Positions 10,751-23,100 of a stretch of 59,815 nucleotides of DNA are shown here, one piece after another. The translations under genes and the position numbers were made by a program. Within the stretch, counting starts at the first letter, position 1. The number at the start of each line of letters is the position of its first letter. Location: the NCBI GenBank assembly GCA_024220525.1, contig JAMYWO010000034.1:167304-227118 (forward strand). The letters are read 5' to 3'. This stretch comes from Cochliopodium minus (lineage: Eukaryota > Discosea > Himatismenida > Cochliopodiidae). The notes below the pieces were generated by a model that was not told the DNA's origin, did not search any database, and saw nothing but the letters and a program-made list of their open reading frames with translations.

Positions 10751-12756
10751 TTAATCTTCCCTCTTGACATCCCTTCTCACTTCCCTTTTCATGCTATCTT
10801 CTTTCCTGCTCCCAGAATTTCTTCTTCCATTGTTTCCATCATCCCTTCTGTTATTGTTGTGTACATAGTTGTCATCCCTTCTGTACCTCTTGTCGTTTCC
10901 ATCTCTTTGATTGTAGTTGTTATAATTCCCATCTCTTTGGTGGTTATTGTAGTTATTGTTATTGTCGTCATATTTCCTCTTATATTGTTGATCTTGGAAG
11001 TTATTTCTATTTTGGTACTTTTATAATAAAAAAATTGAAAATTTAAATAAATTAAATTTCATAAAAAAGTAAAAAAGAATTTATTTTTAAAAATATAAAA
11101 AATAAAAAATAAATAAAAAATAAAAATTAAATAAAAATAAAAAGAATTTATTTTTAAAAAAATTAATAAAAAATAAAAAATAAAAATTGAATAAAAATAA
11201 AAAAGAATTAATTTTAAAAAATAAAAAAATAAAAAATAAATGAAAAATAAAAATAAAAAATAAAGAAAAATAAAAAAATACATTTTTGTTATCGTTGTAG
11301 TTGTTTCTCATGTTGTTATAATTATTTCCATTGTTGTTGGATACATTTGAATCATTGGTACTTTGGTCTTGTAGCTCAACATTGGCATTGTTGGAAATGT
11401 TGCTACCTTCCATCTGGTTAGGTCTGCTTCTCCTGCTGGAAACAGAAAACTCCAAAATTTGGTTTCTCAAAGTGTAATTGGGAGTGATGGACTCAAGAGA
11501 TTCTAAACTCTGTTTACAGAAAGTACAATGAAAGTCATATTTTTCCAAGTCATCTCTCAAACCTTTTTAAAAAAAAAATTTTTTAATTTAAAAATAAAGA
11601 ATTTATTTAAAAAAATTAAAAAATCAATTTAAATGAAATGTTCAGTTTACATATATCACAAAAGTTTTTGGAGCAACATGACATTTGCACTGCATCTTTA
11701 ATCATCCTTTTGCATGTTGGACACAAGAATTCGGGAGGAATTTCTTCTTGTTTCTTTTTAAGGCCAAAGCTCATCTTCTCGAAGATTTTCCTATTTAAAA
11801 AAAATTAAATGAACAAAAAAAATTTAATTTTAATTTTAAATTCACAAAAAATAAAAAAATAAAAAAAAATTAATACTCTTCATGACTTAAATCATAGTTT
11901 CTTGGTACACCATGCGAGTTAGATTTGATATCAAAGTTTGGATCTCCATTGGTGGGACAATGTTTGATGTAGTGACCTGGCTTTCCACAACGATAACAGA
12001 TGTAAGAAGGATGGAGCGTTTGGTTAGACTTTGGGTAGTTTTGGAATGTACCGTAGGTGTCTTGGGTTATAAGATCCTCTATCTTTTTCTTTTCGTCTTT
12101 TTCTTCGTAGTGTAATTGTAAGTTTTGTTGTGTTGTTTGGATTTCATTCGTCTTTATTTTTTTTTTTTTTATTTAAATCAAAATTTTTAATATTTTTCTT
12201 GGAAAATGTATGTTTTCAAATAAATAATTTATCATGTTTTGATCTTTTCTTATCTTGTTGTTATTAATTTTATTCAATGTTTTATTGACTTCAATTAATT
12301 AATTTTGAAATAATGTTAAGATTTTTTCAAATACTTTACAACAATCGAATATATAAACTTAAAAAATGGGATTTATAAATTTTATTGAAAGAACGTACTT
12401 TATTTATAAATGCTTTTTTTGTATTTTCTGTTATTGGGACTCTTTTGACTATTATGGATGAATTGTGGGATATCAAGTTTTGGTTATCGTACTCTATCAT
12501 TGAATGAAAGAAGGAAAAATTGTTAATTTGTTTTTTAATGGAAAAATTTTTCTTTGATCCCAAAAGATAAAGAATTATGTGTTTATATTGGATTTATACC
12601 ATCATTTGTATCAGGATTTATCAATATCAAATCGCAATTTAATTTCTTTTTCTCAATAATTGATCTTTTGCAGTCTATCGTCGTAATAAATGGACCTTCT
12701 ATTGGTAATTTATCAAATGTCTTTTCAGACTTAAATTTGAAGTATATTGAACTCAT
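10751..12756 (-). CDS. RBBP6/Mpe1-family protein: DWNN + zinc knuckle + RING
   Basis: Exon 1 (12756 to about 12608) encodes MSSIYFKFKSEKTFDKLPIE, the start of a ubiquitin-like DWNN domain. The next exon completes it with YDNQNLISHNSSIIVKRVP, matching the NSSVIVRRIP signature of RBBP6. A later exon (about 12155-11880) has a CCHC zinc knuckle CYRCGKPGHYIKHC. The following exons have a RING/U-box-like finger beginning FLCPTCKRMIKDAVQMSCC and ending CTFCKQ. The C-terminus (about 11021-10751) is an Asn/Arg/Asp-rich low-complexity tail. The domain order DWNN-CCHC-RING is diagnostic for RBBP6 (animals), SNAMA (flies) and Mpe1 (yeast), a subunit of the cleavage and polyadenylation machinery with ubiquitin-ligase features. 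It acts in the nucleus in mRNA 3'-end formation. Stop is TAA (complement of 10751-10753). Confidence 0.9.
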
Positions 12757-13361
12757 ATATCTGATTAGCTTTTTTTTTTAAAAATATGTTTAATTATACT
12801 TTCAATTAAGGAGATAGAAGTTTTATTAAACACATTCTCTTTAATCCTTTCAACAATAACCATCATTCGAAAATAAATTCACCTATAAAATATTTATATA
12901 AATTTTTGGAAGAAGGATCAATATTTGATTGTTTTTCATGTCATTTTTTCAATTAAAACATCACCTTGCATATTCTTCAAAATATCTCAAAAATAATTAT
13001 TTTTCTTCAATTTTAAGAATGAACTCAAATAAATCTTTTTCTCCATTTTAGAATATTCCAATTGTTTCTCCAATCATTCCCAAATTAATTGATAATTTTC
13101 TCCCAAATTCTCAAAGTATGTTTTATTAATTGGTAATTTAAATTCATGAATAATTTTTTATGGTAACTTAATTAACATTATCCATTGATTTGTTGTATAG
13201 ATTTTAATGAACAATAATGACATTATGAAGTCATTATTTATAAAATGAAGCAATTTTTTTATAGTATAACTGAAAAATAAAATAAAAAAAAATTAAAATT
13301 AAGAACATTCAAGAAAGAGAAAAATTTGTTTATAAACAAAAGAAATAAAGAGATAATAAAG
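12757..13361. other. Divergent intergenic region, AT-rich
   Basis: Lies between the start of the RBBP6-like gene (-) and the start of the first SWIM-PHD gene (+), so it should hold both promoters. No tRNA, repeat element or conserved coding stretch was seen. Short A-rich runs precede the ATG at 13362. Confidence 0.6.
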
Positions 13362-14887
13362 ATGAATGGATCAGTAGATAATGAAATACATAAACAGATA
13401 ATTAATAGATTTTATTATGCACCAGCACATAAAGAAATAAAGAGGGTAGTTGGTCCCAAGATGTATACAACAGGAGAAGAATATCATCAAAAGAAAACAA
13501 TACAAGACTTTAAATTTTCACAAAATCAATTGATATGTGAATTCTTTCCGGATGAACAATCCATAGATAATAAGCCATATTTTGTTAAAATCAATTTTGT
13601 GGAACTAGATGAATTAACTGCCATCACCACATGTAAGAAATATTATATAATAAATTTAATTTGCCTGATCCTATATAAATAAAATTAATATATGGTTGAA
13701 ATAATAGAAATGAATCTTATAATTTTTTTACCTTTTTATGATAATACATTCTCCTTTCCCCAACTTTATAAAAAATATAAATTCATTTTTTCCCAATAAT
13801 CAATAATTTTTCTTAAAAAAGATGAATGCAATTGCCCAGTAAATAATTCTAAATGTGAACATGTTGCAGCATCTTTAATGGAATGGAAAGAAAGAATTTC
13901 TATCCTTCATGCATGTGAGAAAGGTAAAAAAATTCCATAAATCTTTTTTTCTAAATAAAAATTACATTAGAATAAACAAAATGATTGTATAATGTTTACC
14001 CAACTCCTAATTCACCATAATTTTCAAAAATAAAAAATATATAAAAATCTATAGATTATCCATCAACTTTGGTTTTGTTGCTTGCTTGCAAAGTTGATCC
14101 AAATGTATTAGAGAATGAAAAGAAAACTACCAACAAAAGGAAGAGGGATGAATTAGATGACCATCAAAAGGGTATTTTATTTTTTCCTTTTTCTTTTTTT
14201 TTTTTTACTCAAAATTCATTTTTTTTTAATTTTCTTTATTTCAAAAAATCATTTCCCAGACTTGAGGGAAAGATTCGCAGTTCCATATAGCCTTGCAGAG
14301 AAGAGCCAAAGTAATTCATGCATTGAAGTATTCAACGATTTGTTCGAAGGAAGGCTATGGTAAAATAAATCGTTCAAAAATCATCATTAAATTTCAATGA
14401 GATTTATATTAAATACATATATAATCTAATAATACCCATGATCTATTCGTAATATCATTTTGATAGATTTTGATTGATATCGATTTTTAATGAATTTCAT
14501 TTTTTAAAAAGGAATATCCAAAGACACAGATTCTTCCCTATTGTTCAGCAACAAGCCATTGAAACATTCATATTGTCAATGAAGAATATCCATAAAAGCC
14601 TTTCAATGAATTTCATTTTGATGGATAGAATCATTCAAACCTCTGTAAATCTATACCTCAGAGATCCAAAGATCAAAGCACCTAAACCACTCCCACCTGT
14701 GGAAAAATGCCATGTCTGTTCCAAGCCTTATCGTGACGATAAAATGATTTGTTGCTATAAATGCGAAAAATGGGTCCACAATGAATGTGATGATATCGAT
14801 GAAAAACAAGTGGAGACCATGGCAAGAAATGTTGAGTATGTATGCGATCAATGCAGAAATGGTGGAGAGAAATTTATCACTTTATAA
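13362..14887 (+). CDS. SWIM zinc finger + PHD finger protein, copy A
   Basis: Exons: 13362-13633, about 13822-13923, about 14055-14170, about 14260-14360 and about 14512-14887, all with phase-matched GT-AG junctions. The N-terminal region includes VVGPKMYTTGEEYHQKKTI and leads into a SWIM finger CNCPVNNSKCEH (CxC-x6-CxH). A basic linker (NKRKRDEL) follows. The C-terminus is a PHD-type finger: CHVC, MICCYKC, CEKWVHNEC and CDQC supply the Cys4-His-Cys3 ligands. SWIM fingers bind DNA or proteins; PHD fingers usually read histone tails, so a chromatin role is likely but inferred. It is paralogous along its whole length to the next gene. Confidence 0.8.
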
Positions 14888-15056
14888 ATTAAAAAAAAAA
14901 AGGAATTTGAAAATCACCCTTATTTATTTCGTAAATTTTGATATTCATTTCTGAAATTGAAAGAATTGTTTCTATCTTGAGATTATATTTCTTGGATAAT
15001 TTTTGATTATATTTTTTTTAATTTTGATTCAAAGAGAAAATTGGAAGAATAAAAAA

Positions 15057-16613
15057 ATGTATTATAGATACGGATATTGGAATAACTATTATAATACTAC
15101 CCCATATAAAACAGGAGCTGGTAATTAACAATTCAAATAAAACGGGATTTTATTTTTCATTTTTTATTTCAGGAGTGAATGAAAAAAATTTTGCCTCTCA
15201 ATTTAAGGATAAATTCTTGTTGGCTCCATCTTATACTGAGATCAGGAGATTGGTGGGACAGTCATCATATGGAAGAGGAGTAGAATATCAGAGATCAAAA
15301 TCTATAAAGGATTTCAAATTTACTGGAGAAAATGAATTATCAGGTAACATATTAATTATTTCCTTTTGGGAAGCTTTAAATATTCACAATTAAATTTTGC
15401 ATATTTTATTCAACCAAAATTTTGACAGCGAAATGTGAATCTCTAACTGGTAATTCAAGCAGTGCATACAAGGTTAAAATAGATTTTGAAATGGAAGATG
15501 ATGTTGCAACTATCATAGATTGTAATAAAATGAATACCTAATGAATATTCCCAATATAAATATAAAGTTAAATATACATTGATTCTGACCAATATATAAA
15601 TCAATCCTCAATGATACTTGAAATTATTCTTGAAATAAATTTCATTTTTTTTTCTTTTTTACAATTTTCACAAAAAGATGATTGCTCTTGCCCTGTCAAA
15701 CAGTCCAAATGTAAACATGTTGCTTCTTGCTTACTTGAATGGAAAGAAGGCACTTCAGTACCATATGCATGCCAAAACAATTTCTCGCTCACTTTGCTTC
15801 TCTTGATAGCATACAAAATAGATCCTAAACAATTAGAAAAAGAAAAATTCAATACAAGAAAAAGAAAAGCATCAGAAGAGGAACCTGAGAAAATAGGTAA
15901 ATTTGGATTTCGTTCATTTATAAATTCAATATTTTTATGTGTTGAAAATTTTTTTAAAATTTAGAATTGACAGAAAAGTATTCAGAGGCTTTCCGAATTT
16001 GTGAAAATTACAATAGTGAAGCATGTTTAGAAATTTTGAAAGATCTTTTTAGTGGAATGTTATGGTAAAAACAAACAATTTGAAATTATTAAATAAATCC
16101 AACGGTTTTAATTAATAATAAAAAAAAATTGAAATAAATTACTAGGAATAGAGAAAGGCACACTCTCTTTCCAACTGTGCAACAAAAAGCAATTGAAACT
16201 TTTATGCTTTCTATAAAATTTCATGTCCAAAACTCAATTTCTAATCGTTTTCCAAGACCATTACTCTACGTAATAATTCAGTTAAGCGTTGATCTTTTTT
16301 TGCGGGACGAGAATGTTCCTGCTCCAACAGCTGAAATTCCTGAGGAAGAAGAGGAGAAATGTCCTGTTTGTAATAAAGAAACTCGTGAAGAAAGGATGGT
16401 TGGTTGTTATGAATGCGAAAAGTGGGTAATCATTTTTTTAAGGTAATTGTTTGGTTAATTTATTTTATTCTAAAGGTTCATTATGAATGTGATGAGATTG
16501 ATGAGTCTGTTACTAAGCTTGCTAGTAATGTTGAGTATTTTTGTGTTAAATGTAGGAAAGATAATGATGGAAAGTTTGCCAAAGTTGACAAAAGAAAAAA
16601 AAGAAAAAATTAG
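15057..16613 (+). CDS. SWIM zinc finger + PHD finger protein, copy B
   Basis: Starts MYYRYGYWNNYYN in a short first exon (15057-15120), then exons about 15174-15341, 15429-15523, 15677-15896, 15965-16066, 16146-16425 and 16475-16613. It has the same architecture as copy A: VGQSSYGRGVEYQRSKSIKD, SWIM finger CSCPVKQSKCKH, basic segment TRKRKASEEEPEK, VQQKAIETFMLSIKF, and a PHD finger with CPVC, VGCYEC, CEKWVHYEC and CVKC. The end is a lysine/arginine tract (KVDKRKKRKN) that could be a nuclear localisation signal, absent from copy A. An intron cuts the PHD finger right after the conserved tryptophan, a site where copy A has none. The gene ends in TAG. Confidence 0.8.
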
Positions 16614-17075
16614 TATTTTCTTTTTTTTTTAAATTTCTGATCAAATTAAACTTTTATATCTTTATTCATTTTGCAATATCTATTTGGAATTTCATCTTGA
16701 ATCCAGAATAAGAAATTCCCTTTTTTTTAAAAACTTCTATATATTTTTTATTTATTTTTTGATAAGAACAAATAATTATTAGCAAAATAGAATAAAAACT
16801 AAACAAATCACATCAATACTTCAAAAAGGGAGTATTTTTTATTTCCTCTTTTTATATTTATAATATTGAAATATAATAATTTAAATAATTTGGATTCTTC
16901 AAATTTGTCGTCAATAGAAAAAAAAGATACCTGGTATAATGGAAATATTTCATTTTTATTTAAAGAAAATAAAGGAACAAATAAAGAAATATATTAAGAA
17001 TATTTTATTTAATTTATTCAATCAAAGTAAAAAAAAAAAAAATAAAAAAAAATATATTCAATCTATTTTTATTGT
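16614..17075. other. Intergenic, AT-rich
   Basis: Between the SWIM-PHD copy B stop and the SAM gene start. Poly-A/T tracts only; no coding similarity, tRNA or inverted repeat noticed. Confidence 0.6.
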
Positions 17076-18110
17076 ATGCTCAAAGATCTGAATAAAAGAA
17101 CAACCAATTTCTTCAAAATATTAAAAATAGAGCCAAGACTTTGGTCAGTGGAAATAATATGTGAATGGCTTGAAGATGTATTACACTTTAATCAATATAT
17201 CCCAATCATACTGAAAAGGAAGATAAATGGAGAAAAATTGCTATCCATTATTGACTCGAAAGAAAAATTGAAAGAGATGGGAATTATAAAGATTGGGCAC
17301 GTAAAATTGATGAAAAAGCAACTCAAGAAGGAATTCGATCTGGATTTTGCCAAAAAAAAATTCAACAAAAAGACAAAAGAGTTGATGGAATATACAAATC
17401 CAAAATCCAGATCACAAATTGATATCTTTTCCATGAAACAAAAAAATTTATCAGATTTTAATTATAATTTGCTAATACCTCCAAAAATAAGCAAATTAGA
17501 TATTACAAAGTGGAATTATGAAAAAATAAATGAATGGTTGATAAAAATAGATATGGCGGAGTATTTTGAGGTGTTCAAAAAAAACTCTATCAGAGGTGAT
17601 ATTTTATTTGATTTGAAAGAGTTTCATTTGAAGGAAATGGGGATCACCGCATTGGGAGAAATTAAAAGGATCTTAAAATCTATAAAAAAATTAAATCCAA
17701 AATATCTGACCCGTTCATTAGATGTTTCTCCAAGAAGATCTAAACCAACAAAAGTAATTACTTTGACTAAGAATGTGGAAGAATGGTAAAAAAATAAAAA
17801 AAAAAAAATAATTTTTTTTCTCTATTGACCTATATCAACCAATATTTTCTTTCCTCCTTCAATATCCCAAATTTTTTTATATATTCTTTATTTCTTTTTT
17901 AATATATCAAGGGATATCGATCAGGTATCATTATGGTTGAGCACTATTGGAATGGAAAGTTATGCAGGGAATTTTGTTTCCCAAAAGATCAATGGTTCCA
18001 TTTTAACCACTATCAATCAATCTGATTTGAATGAGCTTGGTATCACCTTAATGGGACATAAAAAGAAAATATTGAATGAGATAGATAAAGTGAAGATAAA
18101 GAGCAAATGA
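17076..18110 (+). CDS. Protein with three SAM domains
   Basis: Two exons (17076-17785, about 17911-18110) joined as ...EEW|DIDQVSLWL, stop TGA. Three units share the SAM pattern W-xxxxVxxWL...Y...F....I.G..LL.L....L.E.GI...GH...I...I. Unit 1, residues about 22-90: WSVEIICEWLEDVL and LKEMGIIKIGHVKLM. Unit 2, residues about 147-210: WNYEKINEWLIKIDMAEYF and LKEMGITALGEIKRIL. Unit 3 at the C-terminus: DIDQVSLWLSTIGMESYAG and LNELGITLMGHKKKIL. The linkers are lysine-rich. SAM domains form homo- or hetero-oligomers and sometimes bind RNA or lipids; three in one protein suggests a polymerising scaffold. No kinase or other catalytic domain is present. Confidence 0.85.
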
Positions 18111-18599
18111 TCAAAAAAAAAAAAGGAATATCACTATCTCTTTGTATTTTATTATTATTATATTTAAGCATTATAAAAAAGAAATTAAATTTTGAATTTT
18201 TTTAAAAACACGATATGTTATCAAGAAAACAAATTAAACAAAAGGATTATTTTCTAAAATAGGAGATTTGATTACTTTGTGTATTGTATAAGTGTGGTGT
18301 AGTTCAAGCATAGTTTTGAATTGTGGTATTTGTCATTGATTTTGCTTTATTTTTTTCTTCTAAATATTTTAATAATTCAAAAAGAATTTATGTTGAATAT
18401 AAAAAAAATAAAAAAAATTTGGAAAAAGATTGATGGATAGAGAGAATAGTTCTCCTTTTTTCAATTTATATTCAAAAAATAAGAAATTATTTACAAATTT
18501 GATTCTTTCATGGTTGAATTTGGTAAAAATATAAATGTTTTTTTTTTTTTGTTGGGCTTATAAAATTATATTTGAAAAGGANAAAAATAAAAAATAAAA
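18111..18599. other. Intergenic region ending in a single-N join
   Basis: AT-rich sequence with no recognised gene. At 18582 there is one N, immediately followed by about 75 bases of TAAAAAA repeats. As at 2134, this looks like an assembly join. Confidence 0.6.
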
Positions 18600-18657
18600 A
18601 ATAAAAAATAAAAAATAAAAAATAAAAAATAAAAAATAAAAAATAAAAATAAAAAAA
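18583..18657. repeat. TAAAAAA simple repeat next to a single-N join
   Basis: About ten units of AAAAAAT (period 7), the reverse complement of the T6A tract at 2134-2230. The N at 18582 abuts it. The minus-strand coding sequence of the truncated GSAP-like copy stops here. Confidence 0.85.
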
Positions 18658-19995
18658 ATGCCTTTATTATTCCAATGAGAAAAACAAGTTAAATAAGTTT
18701 TTTCGTTGTCTTTCAGTTTTTTTGAAATGACATAAAGTTTTTGGGAGACCTTGTCCCATTCCAAATGCATGAACTTTCCCATCAGTTCGGTGATGAGTAC
18801 TGGTTGGGCGGTGATTTTGTTTGTGTTCTTGACTTTACGAGAGAAGATCTGGTAGAGTCTGATGAAGATTCCCTGCATTGAAAAAAGAAAGAAATTGCTT
18901 CCTGATGGATTCTTATCATCAGCCAAAAACTAAATAAAATAAAAAATAAATGATAAATGATAAAAAATGAAAATAAAAAGACAAAATAAAAGTAAAATAA
19001 AAGACAAAAAATAAATAAAGAATGAAAGTTAAAAAATATTAAAAATAAAATTAAAAAAAAATAAAATCAAAAATAAAAAATAAAAAATAAAAGAAAAAGT
19101 CGATGAAACTAAAAAGATTAATAAATAATAAATAAAAACAAAAAGTTAAAATAATAAAAAATTGTTAATGTTTAAATTATTTACCTGTATTTTTTGTAAT
19201 CTAGCACCTTTTTGTTTTGAACAATTTTTTTTTTCTTTTTATGAACTATTTAAAAGCATCACATTTTTTTTTTTTACCTTTAATCTTTAACTTGTAAGTT
19301 TCTCCTTTCGGAATTTCCGCAAAATAAGTCTGAAAAATCTGAAAATCATAAATTTTGTTGTCTTTTTGTTGTTGTATGTTCTCCAAAATGGTGATTCCTT
19401 TTATTTTGTTTCAGTTTAATTTAATTCAGAATTTTTTTAGGTTACCCAATATTGATTGGTTGGAATTTATTGTACATCCTGCACATTGCATGATTCCCGA
19501 ATGTATGTATAGCTGTTTTAGAGATTTATCTCTGATATTGTACAAATAGATGCATGTTCTCAATGATTCCTTCTTTTTTCATTAGAAATAAGGATTGATA
19601 AATTGAATTTAATCCATGTTATTTGATATATTCCAATATATATGAATAATATTTTTGTGAAATTTTTTATCAAAAGGAATAGTATAGAACTCTGTATGAT
19701 CAATGTAATTAAAATTATTTTTATAAACAAAGATATTTCCATATAAATTTGTATTGAGGAATATATTAATTCGTTCAGCCATATATTGGTTATATATGTC
19801 TCATTTCATTTCCAAATTTTTTACTTCAAATAGATCTGCCGCGAATAATACAATATCAGCCTCCTTTCCAACTATATAAAGGGGAATCTCTCCCTTCTTT
19901 ATCAATTCTTGAAGATCTTTGTGATTCCATTTCTCAATGGGGATCATCTCAAAAATCTCTTTGTATAACCCAAATATCCTTGTTAATCTGAGCAT
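18600..19995 (-). pseudogene. GSAP/pigeon-like gene, N-terminal partial copy
   Basis: Minus-strand exons repeat the N-terminal part of the adjacent full gene: 19995-19801 (start MLRLTRIFGLYKEIFEMI, against MLRLTKIFGIYKEIFEMI next door), about 19505-19440 (GIMQCAGCTINSNQSILG), about 19340-19280 (IFQTYFAEIPKGETYKLKIK) and about 18926-18660 (FIRLYQIFSRKVKNTNKITA). After LTCFSHWNN the sequence enters the repeat and N at 18582, and none of the later exons is found. It is either a truncated tandem duplicate, or a full gene whose remainder is lost in the assembly break. Confidence 0.6.
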
Positions 19996-20155
19996 TTTTT
20001 TATTTAATTTGATTATTATATCTCAAACAGAATAGAATAAATATTTTCAAGATCACTTCTTATTTTACTTCTTTATTAAAATTTGTAACACTGAAATGAA
20101 TTAACAAAAAAAATTTTTTTTTTATTTTATTTTCAGTGAAAATTTTTTTTTTAAT

Positions 20156-23100
20156 TTAATTTATAATGTTGAAATCATTCTCAATGATAGAATTTGAGTT
20201 GTCATGTACGAATTCAATAACATCATTCTTATCAAGGAAATCAGTATTAGGAACAACAACATTGAGATTCTGGCAAAACCACTCAAAAGGAATGAAAACA
20301 GATTTACTAGTGCTCTCTTGATTCTCAACCTGATTTTTGACCTCATCAAACATTTTGACGTTAAAAAAATTTGAAAAATATTGTAACAAAAATAAATTGT
20401 CAGTAGAAGGATATGTGTGGTTGTTCTCGTTTGTTAATTGGATCTTGGAACGATTCTTCCAGAGGAACTTGACCATTTGAGCCTTGGGCATTCGGTTGAG
20501 AAGTTGGAACTTGAATTGGATGTCTTCCTCGGTGTTGCCCAGGTTTTCTATGATCGATTCGATGAAAGAAGATGTCAAATAAAAGACTCCTCTATTAACA
20601 AATTGCAAGAAAACACTTTTTATTTTTCAACAAAAAAAAAATTCAAAATAAAATTAAATTCAAAAAATAAATTTAAATAAATTTCAAAAATTAAAAATAA
20701 AACTATTATAAAAAAAATAAACAAAAAAATAATTCAAAAAAACAAATTAACATATTTTTTTGTTTTTTACTTTTTTGGTAAACATTCAAATCCCAATGTA
20801 GAAAAATAAGTTGCAAAACCATGAGGGAGTGGAATGGAAAGTTCCTCCAGTGCAGCGTAGAAATGTTCCATCACGTGATAAGTGGAAACTTTGTCCTCTA
20901 TCATCCTATACTGGATCATATTAAATATTTTTTCCGCTTGTTTTATTTGAGAAAGTCGATACTCTCTAATTAAATAAAATTTTAATTTTTGATTTTTATT
21001 TTAAATTTAAATTTTAATTTTTTATTTTTTTACATTTTTATTTTTATATTTTTTTATTTTCTTATTTTTATTTATTTTATATAATTGATTAGTTTTTTTT
21101 TTTATTTAATTTTCACCTTGCCATTTTCCTTATTTTGAGTTCACTTTCTTTTGGATAAAAATTTAGAGCACATTCCACAAGTCTGTCCTCAAACTCTTTA
21201 TTTGAAATCACACAAGTGGAATTCAATTCCTCTTCGTCTTTTATTTCGTCTTGTATAACAACTGATAGAAAAACAAAAAATAATGAATATTATATAAAAA
21301 TATATATAATAAATTCATAAAAATAAAAATAAATATAAAAAAAAATATAATTAATATTAAATATAATTAAATAAATTTTTTTTTACCTTCTTTGTCACTT
21401 TGGAACAAATTCAAAAACTTGTAAAGACCAGAAGCCTCTTTCTTTCTTGTCTTTTCCAATAATTCCAAGTTGTTTTTCTTCCTGAGAGAACTTAAATCGA
21501 ACCTTTGGAAAGATTCAACTATTTTCTTTTCCTTTGTATATGTAAATCCATTTTTTTCAAGTACATAAGAATAACCTTTAAAGAAAAAAAAAAATTAAAT
21601 TAATTTTTTATTTCGTTTCAAATTATTTATTTTTTAAAAAAAATTATTTATTTTTTAAAAAAAATTATTTGATTACCCAGCATTTTTGTTACAATAAACT
21701 CTTTTGATTCTTTTCTCTTTGGTCGCTTCATATTTTTTTTTAAATAACCATTAGAATATTTAAATAAAAAAAAATTTTACATTCATAAAATAATAAAGAG
21801 AAGGAAGAGTGGTGACAGGCAAACAGTCTAAAAATTTTTGATCAACGCCACTATCAAAAAAAAAAAATCAGAAAAATATTAAATTATTAAAAAATTTATT
21901 GTTCAAAAAAAAAAATAAATAATAAAAAAATAAAAAACAAAAAATAATATTACTTTTCTCTCAAAGAGTAATAAGGCGTCCCAATCAAATATTCGCATAT
22001 CAAAGAAGAGTTGGCAATTTCTCCAGAAGAAAAAATGGAAGACATGATTGCACCAAACAGCTCTTCATCACTCATGTGAATCTATTATAAAAAACATATA
22101 AAATACATTTAAAATCAATAAAAAAAAATATTATAAAAAAAATAAAATATTACAAAAAAAATAAAAACAAAAATAAAAAATAAAAAATAAAAAAAAATTA
22201 AAAAAAAAAATATTTTTTTGTACAATTCCGTAATGGAGTGCTTGCTTGTGAAGGAGAGAAGATTGTGAAGGGAGATCCAAAACTTTCAAAATATAAGACC
22301 TATCTATTTCGTAACTATACACGTCTCCCGTCTTCATATCCAAAATCATATTCCCTCTCAAACTAGAATCCTTTTCGTTGTCCAAAATAGCTTTTCCAAA
22401 AGGAAGTATGAATGAAGTTTTTTCTTGTTTGGGAATCGAAGTGGAAAAGTTTTGGGTAACAGTAAAACCTTTTTTTAAAAAAAAAAATGAAAAAAGGAAA
22501 TTATTTTTAATTTTGAATTAAAATTTTATTTTTTTTTCATCATTTTAAATTTTAATTTTAATTTAATTTTTTTTCTAAATTTATTTTTTTTCTATTTTTT
22601 GATTTTTTATCAAAATTTTTTTAATTGTTTTTTTGTTCATTACCCATAGTTATTTCCCTGTCAAGAGAACAATCAATGAACCTGAAATAAACGGAAGGAA
22701 CCCAAATCAACAACATATCTCCCATTTTCCCGAAATAAACTCGAGTGCTTTCAATTTCTTGTTGGGAAAAGTTGTTGATGGGAATGCTGAAGTTAAGCTT
22801 TATATTTTTATGAACAACAAAAATGGTAACTTCTATTACTCCTTGTGTTCCCAAAGTACTTTGTTTACATAGGCACAATCCATTCTTAAAAAAATAATTT
22901 TAATGAAAAAATCAAAATCAAAAAATCAAAATCAAAAAATAAATTTTAAAAAAATTTAATAAAAAAAAACATTAAATAAAAAAAATAAAACAAATAAAAT
23001 AAAATGAATGAGAAAATAAAGATTTCAAAATAAAATTTATAAAAATAAAAAAAATGTTGTATAAAAAAATAAAAATAAAAAATTTTACATTTTTAAATAA

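Noticed and set aside
12554-12781. Plus-strand frame MIPKDKELCVYIGF...
   Set aside because: It is antisense to the first DWNN exon of the RBBP6-like gene, which fits a known domain.
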